A DNA stretch of 42,526 nucleotides. Origin: Anaerolineae bacterium. Its GTDB lineage: Bacteria; Chloroflexota; Anaerolineae; Aggregatilineales; JAFGMM01. The translations under genes and the position numbers were made by a program. Below are positions 8,615 through 17,523 of the stretch, one piece after another (positions within the stretch are counted from its first letter, which is position 1; each line of letters starts with the position of its first letter). The notes below the pieces were generated by a model that saw nothing but the letters and a program-made list of their open reading frames with translations, was not told the origin of the DNA and made no database searches. The stretch spans positions 1 through 42,526 of the forward strand of contig JAFGMM010000001.1 in the NCBI GenBank assembly GCA_016927535.1, in the 5' to 3' direction.

Positions 8615-8620
8615 TACAAT
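8615..8620 (+). promoter_or_regulatory. Candidate -10 box for the receiver gene
   Basis: TACAAT lies 33 bp before the ATG of the receiver gene in the 212-bp divergent region. No good -35 box is visible at the proper distance, so only the -10 is called. The motif recurs before other plus-strand genes of the window (9021, 37946, 41671). Confidence 0.4.
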
Positions 8621-8653
8621 AACTAGACACGAATTCCATAACCTGGGACACAG

Positions 8654-9010
8654 ATGGCGAAGAAACTAATCCTGTGCATCGATGACGATCCAGAAACCCT
8701 CCAGCTTGTACGCTTGATCCTGGCGCGCGAACCCGATTTCGACTTCAAGAGCACGACCAGCGGACAGCAAGGCATCGAACTAACCCAACGCCTGAAGCCG
8801 GACCTGGTTCTGTTAGACATCATGATGCCGGATGTCGATGGCTGGCAAGTGCTCGAAAAAATACGCGCCCTGGAGGAAACGCGGAACACCCGCGTCGTCC
8901 TGTTTTCCGCCGTCGGTATGATTACCTCAACCAAAGTCGATGGTTACATCTCCAAGCCATTTTCGCCTCAAAAACTCATGAGCGGCATACGCAGAGTCCT
9001 TGAAGATTGA
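8654..9010 (+). CDS. Stand-alone response regulator receiver (REC) protein
   Basis: A 118-residue single-domain receiver, similar in size to CheY. The acidic pocket is CIDDDPET near residues 8-14, the phosphoacceptor is Asp55 in LVLLDIMMPDVDGW, the switch residue is Ser in VVLFSAVG, and the conserved lysine is in GYISKPFSPQKL. There is no output domain, so it must act through partner proteins. The FHA-domain gene begins 51 bp downstream on the same strand and is a plausible partner or cotranscribed gene. No histidine kinase adjoins it; the nearest one in the window is at 33752. Confidence 0.93.
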   Translation: MAKKLILCIDDDPETLQLVRLILAREPDFDFKSTTSGQQGIELTQRLKPDLVLLDIMMPDVDGWQVLEKIRALEETRNTRVVLFSAVGMITSTKVDGYISKPFSPQKLMSGIRRVLED

Positions 9011-9020
9011 CCATTTGCGA

Positions 9021-9026
9021 TACAAT
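9021..9026 (+). promoter_or_regulatory. Possible internal -10 box before the FHA gene
   Basis: TACAAT with a TTGAAG 15 bp upstream (9000-9005) lies between the receiver and FHA genes. The spacing is short and the -35 overlaps the receiver stop, so this is a weak candidate for a separate promoter. Confidence 0.25.
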
Positions 9027-9061
9027 AGCGCGTGACAGGACGCAAAGTTAGCGAGGACGCT

Positions 9062-10570
9062 ATGCCAACACCGCAAGCCTACCTGACCGATTTACAAGGC
9101 CAGGTCATCGCCAGGGTGACGCCATCTGAGCTTGTCACCTTCGGACAAAACGCCAGTAACACCGTCGTGCTCGACGACTTTTCGGTTTCGCCTCAACACG
9201 GCGCGATCGCGTTCCGGGGCGACCGGTTCATCGTCGAGCGCTGGAGCCGGGGCGCAATCTGGCTCAACGATGCCCCGGTCGAAGGCTCCCACCCCCTCCA
9301 AGACAACGACCGGCTGCTCGTCGGCAAACGCCACGCCTTTATCTTCCGGCTGGGCGCGCCGGCCGGCGAAGCGCTGCCGCCGGATCTACCGTCCAGCGTG
9401 CCCGAAATGACCGCGCTCCCCGCTGCGCCGGATTGGGCGCGTGCGGCGGGTCTCGAAGCAGACGAAGAAACCCCACCCGACGATATCGGCGATGAAGCTG
9501 AACCCGGCCCGGAGGTTAGCTCCGCATCCGGGCAAGCGGACCAAGAATCTTTCGCCGACACCGCCGAAGCCGAAGCCGCGTCGATGGACGCCGGCGACGA
9601 ACCCGCCGGGCCGCCCGTCCCGGTGCCGGGGTGGGCAGCACCGCCCGGCCCCACCGAAACAATCGGCGACCCAAAGATCACCCCGCCGGAAGGCATGAGC
9701 GCGGTCCCCGAAGGCTGGCACCAGGAGCTTCAAGCCACGCCGCCGCCGGCCGCTGCCCCGACCCTCACCGGCGGCGACATCTGGGATGTGCGCGACCGCA
9801 GCGAGGCTCGCCGCCTCATTCAGGATGCGATTCGCATCTTGCAATACGGCGACACCGAGCGCGCACGCCAAAAGCTCAACCAAGCGTTGCGCATCAACGA
9901 ATCGAACGAGGACGCCTGGCTATGGCTGGCTGCCGCCGAGCGCGACCCCGAACGGCGCCGGGGCGCGTTACAGCGCGCGCTCACCATCAACCCCAACAAC
10001 CTTACCGCCAAGTGGGGCATCATCAGCCTGCAAACGCTTGATTTCTCCGGCAGCCTGGGCGCCCCCCCAAGCGCCGCGCCGACCCAGTATACGCCGCCCG
10101 CCTACCAACCCCCGCCGACCGTCTCGCCCGGCGAATCGATCCCGGCTCTGCTGCGGGCCGAAAGGCCGGTCGAGAACCCCGGCATGGCGATGCTGGCACG
10201 CTTCTTGTGCGTCGCCGGCGTGTTGATGCTCGGCGCAGCGCTGTTCATGGAATACGGGGTGTGGACGCTCAGCGCCACCATCCGGCTGTGGATCGACATT
10301 CCGCCGGCCGATACCCTCTGGACCGGATTGCAAACCTGGGGCTACCTGGGCATCGCAATCATCGCCGTCGTGCTGATCCTGATGCTGCTCATCCGCGCCA
10401 GGCAGCAGCGCTGGTTGGGCGCACTGCTGACGGTCATCGGCCTGGGTGTCATCTTCATGGGGCTGTTTCCGCCGCTGTTCGCCGTCATCACCGATTTGCA
10501 ACTCGGCGCGGTCGTTTGGGGCGCGGCGGGTCTGCCGCTGATGCTCGGCGGGCTGCTGAAAATCTGGTGA
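9062..10570 (+). CDS. FHA domain, TPR-like and membrane protein
   Basis: A 502-residue multidomain protein. I chose the ATG at 9062, preceded by GCGAGG, over a GTG 30 bases upstream. Residues about 15-98 form an FHA domain. The family SxxH motif is present (SVSPQHG) and a late Asn-Asp turn (WLNDAPV), but the usual Gly-Arg pair is FGQN here, so phosphothreonine binding may be altered. Residues 100-240 are an acidic, proline-rich linker. Residues about 245-325 look like TPR helices (ARQKLNQALRINESNEDAW, RRGALQRALTINPNN). After a second proline-rich stretch come about four membrane helices to the C-terminus. The FHA domain should face the cytoplasm. The receiver gene upstream is a likely operon mate. 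Confidence 0.85.
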   Translation: MPTPQAYLTDLQGQVIARVTPSELVTFGQNASNTVVLDDFSVSPQHGAIAFRGDRFIVERWSRGAIWLNDAPVEGSHPLQDNDRLLVGKRHAFIFRLGAPAGEALPPDLPSSVPEMTALPAAPDWARAAGLEADEETPPDDIGDEAEPGPEVSSASGQADQESFADTAEAEAASMDAGDEPAGPPVPVPGWAAPPGPTETIGDPKITPPEGMSAVPEGWHQELQATPPPAAAPTLTGGDIWDVRDRSEARRLIQDAIRILQYGDTERARQKLNQALRINESNEDAWLWLAAAERDPERRRGALQRALTINPNNLTAKWGIISLQTLDFSGSLGAPPSAAPTQYTPPAYQPPPTVSPGESIPALLRAERPVENPGMAMLARFLCVAGVLMLGAALFMEYGVWTLSATIRLWIDIPPADTLWTGLQTWGYLGIAIIAVVLILMLLIRARQQRWLGALLTVIGLGVIFMGLFPPLFAVITDLQLGAVVWGAAGLPLMLGGLLKIW

Positions 10571-10596
10571 GGATCAGAACGACAGGCGAATCACAA

Positions 10597-10624
10597 AGGG
10601 GCGCATCCCCGGCGGCGCGCCCCT
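10597..10624. terminator. GC-rich hairpin between convergent genes
   Basis: AGGGGCGC (10597-10604) and GCGCCCCT (10617-10624) form an 8-bp stem around a 12-base loop. It lies between the stop of the FHA gene (plus) and the stop of the acetyltransferase gene (minus), the right place for a two-way terminator. No long T-run follows on either strand, so efficiency is uncertain. Confidence 0.5.
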
Positions 10625-10657
10625 GTTGGTGCTCGATCTTGATCGCAAGCGGACGGG

Positions 10658-11185
10658 CTACTTTTCCGGCGGGCCGTACAACCGCTGCTGCTTCGCCGCC
10701 ATAGCCGCGTCACGCGCGCGCGCGTCGCCGATCACGCGCGCCGGCACGCCGACCACAACCGCATGATCCGGCACATCCTGCGTCACCACCGCGCCCGCGC
10801 CGACAAAAGCGTGCTCGCCGATGGTGACGCCGCCTAACACGGTTACATTGCTGCCGATGGTCGCGCCGCGTTTGACCAGCGTCTCCACCATCTCCCAATC
10901 ATCGGCGTTCTGCAACTCTCCCCGGATATTAACCGCGCGCGGCCACATGTCATTGATGAACATAACGCCATGCCCGACGAAGACTTCATCTTCAATCGTG
11001 ACGCCGGAGCAGATGAAACTGTGCGAAGAAACCTTGCAGCGCGCCCCGATGATCGCATCGCGCTGAATTTCGACGAACGGACCGATGCGGGTGTCGGCGC
11101 CAATGACGCAGCCGTACAGGTTCACCAAGTCGGGATAGAAAACGCGCGCACCTTCGCCCAACTGCACATCGTCTTTGACCGGCAT
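10658..11185 (-). CDS. WbpD-like left-handed beta-helix N-acetyltransferase
   Basis: A 175-residue hexapeptide-repeat acyltransferase. Repeats such as GCVIGADTRIGPFVEI, CSGVTIEDEVFVG and VLGGVTIGEHAFVGAGAVV build a left-handed beta-helix. The FVGHGVMFINDMWPRAVN segment followed by ETLVKRGATIGSNV is typical of the WbpD/WlbB group, which acetylates the 3-amino group of UDP-2-acetamido-3-amino sugars using acetyl-CoA. AGGAG lies eight bases before the ATG. It is the last gene of the minus-strand exopolysaccharide cluster, while the matching oxidoreductase and aminotransferase candidates are at its start. The exact sugar is inferred from this set. Confidence 0.85.
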   Translation of the reverse strand: MPVKDDVQLGEGARVFYPDLVNLYGCVIGADTRIGPFVEIQRDAIIGARCKVSSHSFICSGVTIEDEVFVGHGVMFINDMWPRAVNIRGELQNADDWEMVETLVKRGATIGSNVTVLGGVTIGEHAFVGAGAVVTQDVPDHAVVVGVPARVIGDARARDAAMAAKQQRLYGPPEK

Positions 11186-11234
11186 AGTTTTATCTCCTGT
11201 TCATTTGTAATGATAATAAATCGCAAAACCCGAA

Positions 11235-13787
11235 CTACTTACCGAAAACGATATAGTCATCCGAGCGCCGGAACGGCCACGCTTCGCCGTTTACCGTCAA
11301 CTGCCCGGCGTCAGGCGCGTAGAGGGTGACCTCATCGCCCAACTCGCCGCTCACCTCGATCAGCGCGCCGTCCTCCGCATAGACGGCTTCAAACGAACCG
11401 CCGGGATCGAGGCCGCTAACCAACATCTGATCGTAGTCCTCGCCGAACAAAAACGTGCCGTCGTATACGAACAGCTTTTGTAGTTCGCCGTCCGGCCCGG
11501 TGGTGATGACCGCGGCCTGACCGTCGTACTCGTAAGGGCCGACGGTCGCGCCGTTCAGGGGATTGGCATACGAGAGCAAGACATCATCCTGCCCGTCCTG
11601 CATCGCCACGCGCACCGCGACCGCTTCGCCGGTATCGGCCAACAGCTCAACCTCCGGGCGCGCCTCCCAGGCTGCCTCGTCGGCGGCAGGGTACAGCAGA
11701 TGGACAAAGCGCAGGTCATCGACGTAGGCGGTAGGCTGTGTGCGCATGTAGGGATAGTCGTCTTCGCCGGTATTGACCTGAAAAGACTCCGGCGCGACGA
11801 CGGCCACGCCGAGCGTGGGATCGCCGTTGGTATACCCGCGCACCCAGCCGTCATCAAAACCGATACTATCGCCAAAATGCGCCACCCACTCGTACAGGTG
11901 TGGCTCATCCGCCGCCATGCTGTCCAGCATCAGCCAGTAGCCGGGCCGCACAAACAGCACGTAGCGGGTGATATCCTCGATGCCCGGAATTTGCTTATAG
12001 CGCCGCGTGGCATCCGCCGCGAGATAGCTGAAGTGCGGCGTGTTGGCCGTCGCTTCGAGAAACCCATCGCTGCCGATGAAGTCCTCCGCGTACACGCCGT
12101 AATTCTCGGTAGGTGGGCGGTATTGATCCTCGCCATCGACCAGGATGACGTTGTGGTGCGAAGCGTAATGGTTGTTATAAGAAACGCCCTCCGGCGCCGC
12201 CCACTCACCGCCGCCGAAGATATAGAACCCGTTGGTGTCGTTGTGATCGTGGTCCATATTAAGCTGGCAGCCGGTCTGGACACAGGGCTGCTCCCACGGG
12301 TACAGCCCCTGCACGAACGTATCGAAGACAAAGCGCCCACCGTAAGGGCCGGTCTTGAAACCGAAAACCCAGTCATCGGCGTCCCAGCCGGTCCGCCAGA
12401 TCACAGCTTCGGCGTCTTCGAACGTACGCGCGCCGGGCAGGTCGTCCGGCAGCTGCGGCGCAAGGCCGGCGTCGTAGTACAGGAACTCGAACGTATACCA
12501 TACCATCACGCTCGCGTCAGTGGGCAGGTCGTCCTCAAGCTGACCCGCCACCCATTCCGCATAGGGGTCATCATATTCGCTCGCCACAAAGCGCAACGGG
12601 CCAAGCGAAACCGCCTTCGTCTCCCACCACTCGTCGAAGTTGCCATACGACAGGATAAACTTATCGTTCGAGAGGTGGTTGTAAAGCTGCCAGGTCGCGT
12701 AGCTGCGGAGGTAGACATCCGGGAGAAGGTCGGTCCCCTCGATGCGCCGCAGGTTGACCATAAAAGGCAGCGACATGGACAAGAAATAACTTTGATAGGG
12801 GATCCCTTCGTGCCAGCTACCGTCGCCGATGCCGTCGAGTACGTCGCGCCCGACCAGCAGCCGCGCGCGCGCGTGGTCGATCCAGGTCTGCGCATCCGCT
12901 GAGGTCTCGACGCCGCAGTCATCGGAAGCGCGCACCACGTCAGAGCGCACCCACGTCGCGTCGGAAAGCTGCCACCAGACGAAACCCTCGGCGTCCACAT
13001 CCTCGCCGATCACGTCGGCGGACTCGCCGGCGCGCAAGGTATCCAATACCTCGTAGTCGGTGCTCGGCCCGCTGCGCCGGTTGACATTGCCGTATGCCGT
13101 CACCGAGCACGCCCCCGAAGGCGGCTCCAACAGCGCCAAGCCTGCCATACCCAGCGCGCTGTGAATGATAAAGTAGTGGTTTTGCACGTAGGATTTGCGC
13201 CACCAGTTCTCCCAGTCGTCGCTGTAGCCGTTCGCAGTAGAAGCCTCGTAGATGCGCCCTGCCCACTTGATGAGGCTGGCGCGCACCAACCGGCGCTCGT
13301 CCGGCGTCAGTTGGTCGTAAAGCCAGTCGTAAGCGATGGCGCTTCCCTGCAAAAGATGAGCGACTCCCAGGCCGCGCCGGTTGCTCTCATCCCACTGCTC
13401 CCAGCCGGCAGTGATAAGTAGATGGGACTTCGCCAGCTCGCAGTAATCGCCGGCGCCGGTCATCACACAGGCAAAAGACAGCGCCACCAGGTTATTACCT
13501 GCGTTGCGGAAGAAATCCAGCGGGGCGTCTTCCTCCGGGGTTTCGGACGGCAGTCTCCTATCCAGGCGGCGCGTGGCATAGTCCAGGATGGGCTGCCAGA
13601 TCGCCCGGTGAGTCGTCGCGGTCTTCTCGCGCAGGCCGTCGATATCATCTGTACTAAAGAAAAACCGGGGATGGGGCGGAATGTCGTCATCGAAGCTAGA
13701 ATCGCCGGTTACCACGCGGGTCATGCCGGAGAGCAAAACGCTCAACAAAAGAAGCGAAAACCAGAACTTTCTGCGTCTATGCATCAA
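11235..13787 (-). CDS. Secreted heparinase II/III-like lyase with inserted SH3b domain
   Basis: An 850-residue exported protein. The N-terminus has a positively charged start and hydrophobic core (MMHRRRKFWFSLLLLSVLLSG), so it is a signal peptide or anchor. Residues about 40-420 form the helical toroid of heparinase/alginate lyases (PRFFFSTDDIDGLR, YDWLYDQLTPDERR, NHYFIIHSALGMAGLALL, GDGSWHEGIPYQ). Residues 227-291 are an SH3b domain (NVNRRSGPSTDYEVLDTL, WWQLSDATWVRSDVV) inserted between two helices of that toroid and bounded by Cys227 and Cys291. Residues about 450-800 are the beta-sandwich with NMDHDHNDTNGFYIFGGG and the NHYASHHNVILVDGEDQ segment. It probably cleaves an acidic polysaccharide made or met by the cell; the substrate is unknown. 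Confidence 0.85.
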   Translation of the reverse strand: MMHRRRKFWFSLLLLSVLLSGMTRVVTGDSSFDDDIPPHPRFFFSTDDIDGLREKTATTHRAIWQPILDYATRRLDRRLPSETPEEDAPLDFFRNAGNNLVALSFACVMTGAGDYCELAKSHLLITAGWEQWDESNRRGLGVAHLLQGSAIAYDWLYDQLTPDERRLVRASLIKWAGRIYEASTANGYSDDWENWWRKSYVQNHYFIIHSALGMAGLALLEPPSGACSVTAYGNVNRRSGPSTDYEVLDTLRAGESADVIGEDVDAEGFVWWQLSDATWVRSDVVRASDDCGVETSADAQTWIDHARARLLVGRDVLDGIGDGSWHEGIPYQSYFLSMSLPFMVNLRRIEGTDLLPDVYLRSYATWQLYNHLSNDKFILSYGNFDEWWETKAVSLGPLRFVASEYDDPYAEWVAGQLEDDLPTDASVMVWYTFEFLYYDAGLAPQLPDDLPGARTFEDAEAVIWRTGWDADDWVFGFKTGPYGGRFVFDTFVQGLYPWEQPCVQTGCQLNMDHDHNDTNGFYIFGGGEWAAPEGVSYNNHYASHHNVILVDGEDQYRPPTENYGVYAEDFIGSDGFLEATANTPHFSYLAADATRRYKQIPGIEDITRYVLFVRPGYWLMLDSMAADEPHLYEWVAHFGDSIGFDDGWVRGYTNGDPTLGVAVVAPESFQVNTGEDDYPYMRTQPTAYVDDLRFVHLLYPAADEAAWEARPEVELLADTGEAVAVRVAMQDGQDDVLLSYANPLNGATVGPYEYDGQAAVITTGPDGELQKLFVYDGTFLFGEDYDQMLVSGLDPGGSFEAVYAEDGALIEVSGELGDEVTLYAPDAGQLTVNGEAWPFRRSDDYIVFGK

Positions 13788-13817
13788 GACTCCATTTCAT
13801 ATATTTCACTATCACAA

Positions 13818-15515
13818 TCATTTACACAACTGGCCGAGATCCACGATTGCCGACGTAGAACCCAACCGCTGAAATGCGCCGGGCGCCTGTTCGTACAGGC
13901 CGCGGACGAAGCGCGGGTAGCCGTCGAGGACCACACGGTCCGACAAAGCCGCCAGCGCGCACAGTTGTTTCACGTCGTCCTCGTCGCCCTCGCCCTCGGT
14001 CTCGTGATACAAAAAAGTGATCACCTGGCCGTCCAGATTAAAGAAACGCCGCTCGACAAAATAGTCATCCGGCGGCAGCATGCGGCCGTAAGCATCGCCG
14101 GTTATAAACCTCGCCGCGACCAATGCGTTGGTGATATAAGACGGCGACCAGCGCATCATCACCAGCGGGATATTGTTCTCGACCGCCTGCTGAACCGCCG
14201 TGTCGTACTCGGCGGCCAGTTCGGTATACAGAGCACGCCAGCCGCCCCCAAACGTAAAGAAGTGTCCAAAGAACGCCCGCCCGCCTTCAGGCGAAGGCAG
14301 CGCCGCCCCTGAGCCGATGGTCAAGCCGATATCGGTGCCCTCGACCTCGTCCCGGTCATACGGCCTGATCTCGAAGCCAGGCCCCCACGCCGAGCCTTCT
14401 TGGGTGACCAGCACCCCCAGGAACCACGGGACGATGACCACAACCGCCGCCGCCACCCGCGCGATAAGCTCCCAGCGCGCTGGTGCGAGCCGGTACCAGA
14501 CCGTCACAAAACCCTCGACCGCGCAAAGCAAAACAGCAGGGATGGCCGTAATCAAAAACTTGGGCACGCCGGAGGTCAGGTATGGCGCGACGCCGGCCAG
14601 CCCGACGACCAGCAGCCACAGCCGCGCGTCGCGGCGCCGCAACATGACCACTAAGCCAACCATAAAAAAGATAGCAAAAGCCGGCGTAAACAGGGATAGG
14701 AGCGTGGTCAGGGTACGGAAAGAAATCGCCGGCCCCGACTCGACCTGCTGGCCGCCCGCCTGCCCGGCTACGTAGCTCACCGTTGACTGGGTAGAGCTTA
14801 GGATTTCCTGCGGGCCGTAGCCGCTGATCAAAATAGCAAGGACCGACGCGACCAGCGCCGCGACACCCCATCCCACGACGAAGACAAGACGCGACCGATC
14901 AAGACGCCGGCCCACGCCGACCAGCAGGTCGAGCGCGATCACCGCGCCGTAGACAAGGACGCTCCAACGGAAAGAAACGCCCAGCCCAAACAGCAGCAGA
15001 GACAGTACGACCGGCCACCGGCCCGGCAGCCCGGCGTCTCGTGAGCGATATCTTAGAATCAGGTGCGCAGCCAAAACGAGGCACATCGCAACCGAGGCCG
15101 GCGAGTAGACCAACCCCAGATAGAAAAACTCCGGGCTTGCCAGCAGCACCAGGGCGGCAATGAGCAGCTTTTGCGACCAAGACACCTCCCCGACCCAATC
15201 GAACGCCAGCGCAAGCATGAGCACCGTCATGATGACCGTCGATACGCCGGTAATCAGCACGGCGCCGGTGAGCAGCGTATTCTGGTCAGCCGGAAAAGTG
15301 CTCAGCACGACATCCATCATCCCGTGATACGGCGCATAAGGGATCTGGAGATCACGATTGCGTCCCATGATATGGTAAGCAACCGTAGCGGCGTCGTCGC
15401 CTTCGATGTAGACGAAAGTCAGCGAACCCAGGTATACCAAAACGAACAGCAGGACAACAACCAGGACCCAGGCAGCCTGCCTGTTGTCTTTCAGAAAAGA
15501 CCTGTCGGCGCTCAT
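13818..15515 (-). CDS. GT-C-like multi-spanning membrane glycosyltransferase
   Basis: A 565-residue protein with about ten hydrophobic helices in its first 370 residues and a soluble C-terminal part of about 190 residues. The first periplasmic loop carries an acidic motif, YIEGDDAATVAYHIMGR, at the place where GT-C enzymes (ArnT, PMT, GT39/GT83) have their catalytic aspartates. The family assignment is by topology and this motif only. It would transfer a sugar from a polyprenyl carrier outside the cytoplasmic membrane. The C-terminal part ends with segments ALSDRVVLDGYPRFVRGLY, common in proteins of this kind. It lies between the lipoprotein gene and the lyase gene, separated by about 30 bp from each. 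Confidence 0.65.
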   Translation of the reverse strand: MSADRSFLKDNRQAAWVLVVVLLFVLVYLGSLTFVYIEGDDAATVAYHIMGRNRDLQIPYAPYHGMMDVVLSTFPADQNTLLTGAVLITGVSTVIMTVLMLALAFDWVGEVSWSQKLLIAALVLLASPEFFYLGLVYSPASVAMCLVLAAHLILRYRSRDAGLPGRWPVVLSLLLFGLGVSFRWSVLVYGAVIALDLLVGVGRRLDRSRLVFVVGWGVAALVASVLAILISGYGPQEILSSTQSTVSYVAGQAGGQQVESGPAISFRTLTTLLSLFTPAFAIFFMVGLVVMLRRRDARLWLLVVGLAGVAPYLTSGVPKFLITAIPAVLLCAVEGFVTVWYRLAPARWELIARVAAAVVVIVPWFLGVLVTQEGSAWGPGFEIRPYDRDEVEGTDIGLTIGSGAALPSPEGGRAFFGHFFTFGGGWRALYTELAAEYDTAVQQAVENNIPLVMMRWSPSYITNALVAARFITGDAYGRMLPPDDYFVERRFFNLDGQVITFLYHETEGEGDEDDVKQLCALAALSDRVVLDGYPRFVRGLYEQAPGAFQRLGSTSAIVDLGQLCK

Positions 15516-15546
15516 TAGATTTTCCCCTCAGACGAACAAAGCGAAA

Positions 15547-17523
15547 CTAGGACGCAGCTTCATCGTAATCGATGTACACTTCTATCGAGGCGTTAGCCGG
15601 GCAAGACACGCTCACCGTCAGATATCCATCTTCCACCTGGTAAGGAAACTCGGCGCCGTTCACGGTCAGGGTGGCAATCGGTACGTTCAGGTTTTCCGGC
15701 TTTGCGATATGATAGAGCTTCTCGCCGCTCGACTCATTGGTGACGATCAAGTGGTTTGTAAACATCATGACATCGGTGCTGCCGTCGTCGTTGTCCTTCT
15801 CAAGATATAGACGGCCCATGATATACCCCAAGCTCTGCCACTCCACCTCGCCCCACAAGTCGTTGATTTGGTCTGCGTAAACATTGAAGCCGTCCACGCT
15901 TTTTTCGAACAAATCGCCTTCATAGGTATGCGTGTACATCAAGGTGGGCTTATCGACGAACAGATCGAAGATATAAAGCGGCTGCTCGATGCCGGGCGCC
16001 TGGCGCAGAACCACCGGGAAATTGCCATAGTCGAGCGCGGCGGGATACATGCCGTAGGTCCAGTCGGTCGGCTCCGGGGCGTCCAGCGGCACATCAGAGC
16101 CGTTGACCGTCGCCAGGTAGTTATATTTCTTCAGCAGCGCCAGCGTTCGCTCCGGCGAGATGCCAAGCGGGAAGATCATCACCGGGTCGTCAGAAATGCC
16201 GGTAAGCGTGCGGTGCTCCGCCATCCGCGCCAACCCTTCGATGATATCCGCTTCCTGGTCGGCGAAGGGGCGCGCCTCGTATTCCATTTCGTCCTCGTCC
16301 TCCGCCTCGCCGTATAAGTAAAACTCATAGCCATCGTGGTTGTTGCCGTGCTGCGCCAGCGAGTAGCGGTCCGGGTTCTGTAAGAAAAGATCGACGACAT
16401 CTGGCTCGGACTTAGACCACTCGGCAGGGATAAAACCGATGGTGGTGTGGAAGTTGTGCTTGTTCATCTCGTTGAGCAGCGCCGGGTAGCTGAGACCATA
16501 AAACGGCTCCGTCAAACTGGGATCGTCAACGGTCAGGTTGGCGTAGTCGTGGTCGCGGTGCCAGGCTTCATTGCCGGCGGCGTAGCGCATCGTCGCCATC
16601 AGCGGGAAGACCTGCCCGAAGGCGTTGCCGTCCCAGTCGTAATAGAAGTCCCGGAAAGGGCTGGCCTCAAAGTATCGCCCTTCCGCCGTGTCGATGAAGA
16701 TCGCTCCCGCGCCCATATCCATCTTGACAAACATCGTATAGGTTTTGCCGTTGCTGTCGGTCGAAGTGAGCAGCGGCGTGACCTCAGCCGGTTTCCCCAG
16801 TAAGAGCGCAAAATCGTACTGCTCTTCCTCGGTGACCGTGGTGATGTACTGGCCGGTGAACTCGCGGGTAATCTCCGGCACGTCCGGCGAAACCGACCAG
16901 TCGCGGAACGAATCCGACCGCTCGGTCAGCCCGGAAACAACGCCGTCGGTGAGCGCAACGAGCGAGTCCATCACTTCTTCGGCATCCTCGAAGTCAGATA
17001 CGAGCACGTATAGGCCGCCGGTCTTCACGGCGGTTTTAAGGGCTTCAATCGCCTCGTCCTCCGGCATCAAGTCTTCCTCGCGCAGATTGTAGATGCTGAT
17101 CCCGACCAGCTTCAGATAGTTTCCCGCTTCGTCCTTCAAGAGATCGTCGGTTAGCGGGGTCTCGTTCAGGTTGATTTCTTTACAGCGCAGCCCGTAGTAA
17201 TCGGCGACCAAACGGAAGTTGGTATCGAACTTGGTGTCGCGGTCGGTGCTGTAAAGCAGCGCCACGTCCGCCAGGTCCACGCCCTTTTCGGCGGCGACCG
17301 GCGTCAGCGCCGGCAGAGCCTCGGCGGCAGCGGCAGTCGGCGCCGGCGTAGAGGGAACCTCGGCGGCGGCAACGGCGGTCGGCCCTGCCGTTTGGGCCGG
17401 CGGCTCCACTCGGAACGACAGACTTAGCCCTTCACTGTCGTCCATCAAGAAACTCACCACCACGCTCAGCGCGCAGCCGGCGAGCGCCACCATCATCACG
17501 CCGAACAAGACAACCTGCTTCAT
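15547..17523 (-). CDS. Lipoprotein with divergent NodB-like deacetylase domain
   Basis: A 658-residue lipoprotein: the signal ends in a VALAGC lipobox with Cys17. After a low-complexity Ala/Pro linker, residues about 85-320 form an alpha/beta region (VALLYSTDRDTKFDTNFRL, YVLVSDFEDAEEVM, GAGAIFIDTAEGRYFEA) that I cannot place; it is vaguely like glutaminase-like ThuA folds. Residues about 325-520 look like a divergent NodB domain, with LTVDDPSL (D333, D334) as motif 1 and the HGNNHDGYE His pair as motif 2. A beta-rich tail follows. It could deacetylate or modify exported polysaccharide. Its ATG overlaps the stop of the preceding GT4 gene by 4 nt. Confidence 0.7.
   Translation of the reverse strand: MKQVVLFGVMMVALAGCALSVVVSFLMDDSEGLSLSFRVEPPAQTAGPTAVAAAEVPSTPAPTAAAAEALPALTPVAAEKGVDLADVALLYSTDRDTKFDTNFRLVADYYGLRCKEINLNETPLTDDLLKDEAGNYLKLVGISIYNLREEDLMPEDEAIEALKTAVKTGGLYVLVSDFEDAEEVMDSLVALTDGVVSGLTERSDSFRDWSVSPDVPEITREFTGQYITTVTEEEQYDFALLLGKPAEVTPLLTSTDSNGKTYTMFVKMDMGAGAIFIDTAEGRYFEASPFRDFYYDWDGNAFGQVFPLMATMRYAAGNEAWHRDHDYANLTVDDPSLTEPFYGLSYPALLNEMNKHNFHTTIGFIPAEWSKSEPDVVDLFLQNPDRYSLAQHGNNHDGYEFYLYGEAEDEDEMEYEARPFADQEADIIEGLARMAEHRTLTGISDDPVMIFPLGISPERTLALLKKYNYLATVNGSDVPLDAPEPTDWTYGMYPAALDYGNFPVVLRQAPGIEQPLYIFDLFVDKPTLMYTHTYEGDLFEKSVDGFNVYADQINDLWGEVEWQSLGYIMGRLYLEKDNDDGSTDVMMFTNHLIVTNESSGEKLYHIAKPENLNVPIATLTVNGAEFPYQVEDGYLTVSVSCPANASIEVYIDYDEAAS

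Noticed and set aside
11700-12902. 400-codon plus-strand open frame inside the lyase gene
   Set aside because: Antisense shadow of a clear secreted lyase; product is rich in Arg, His and Val without recognisable motifs.
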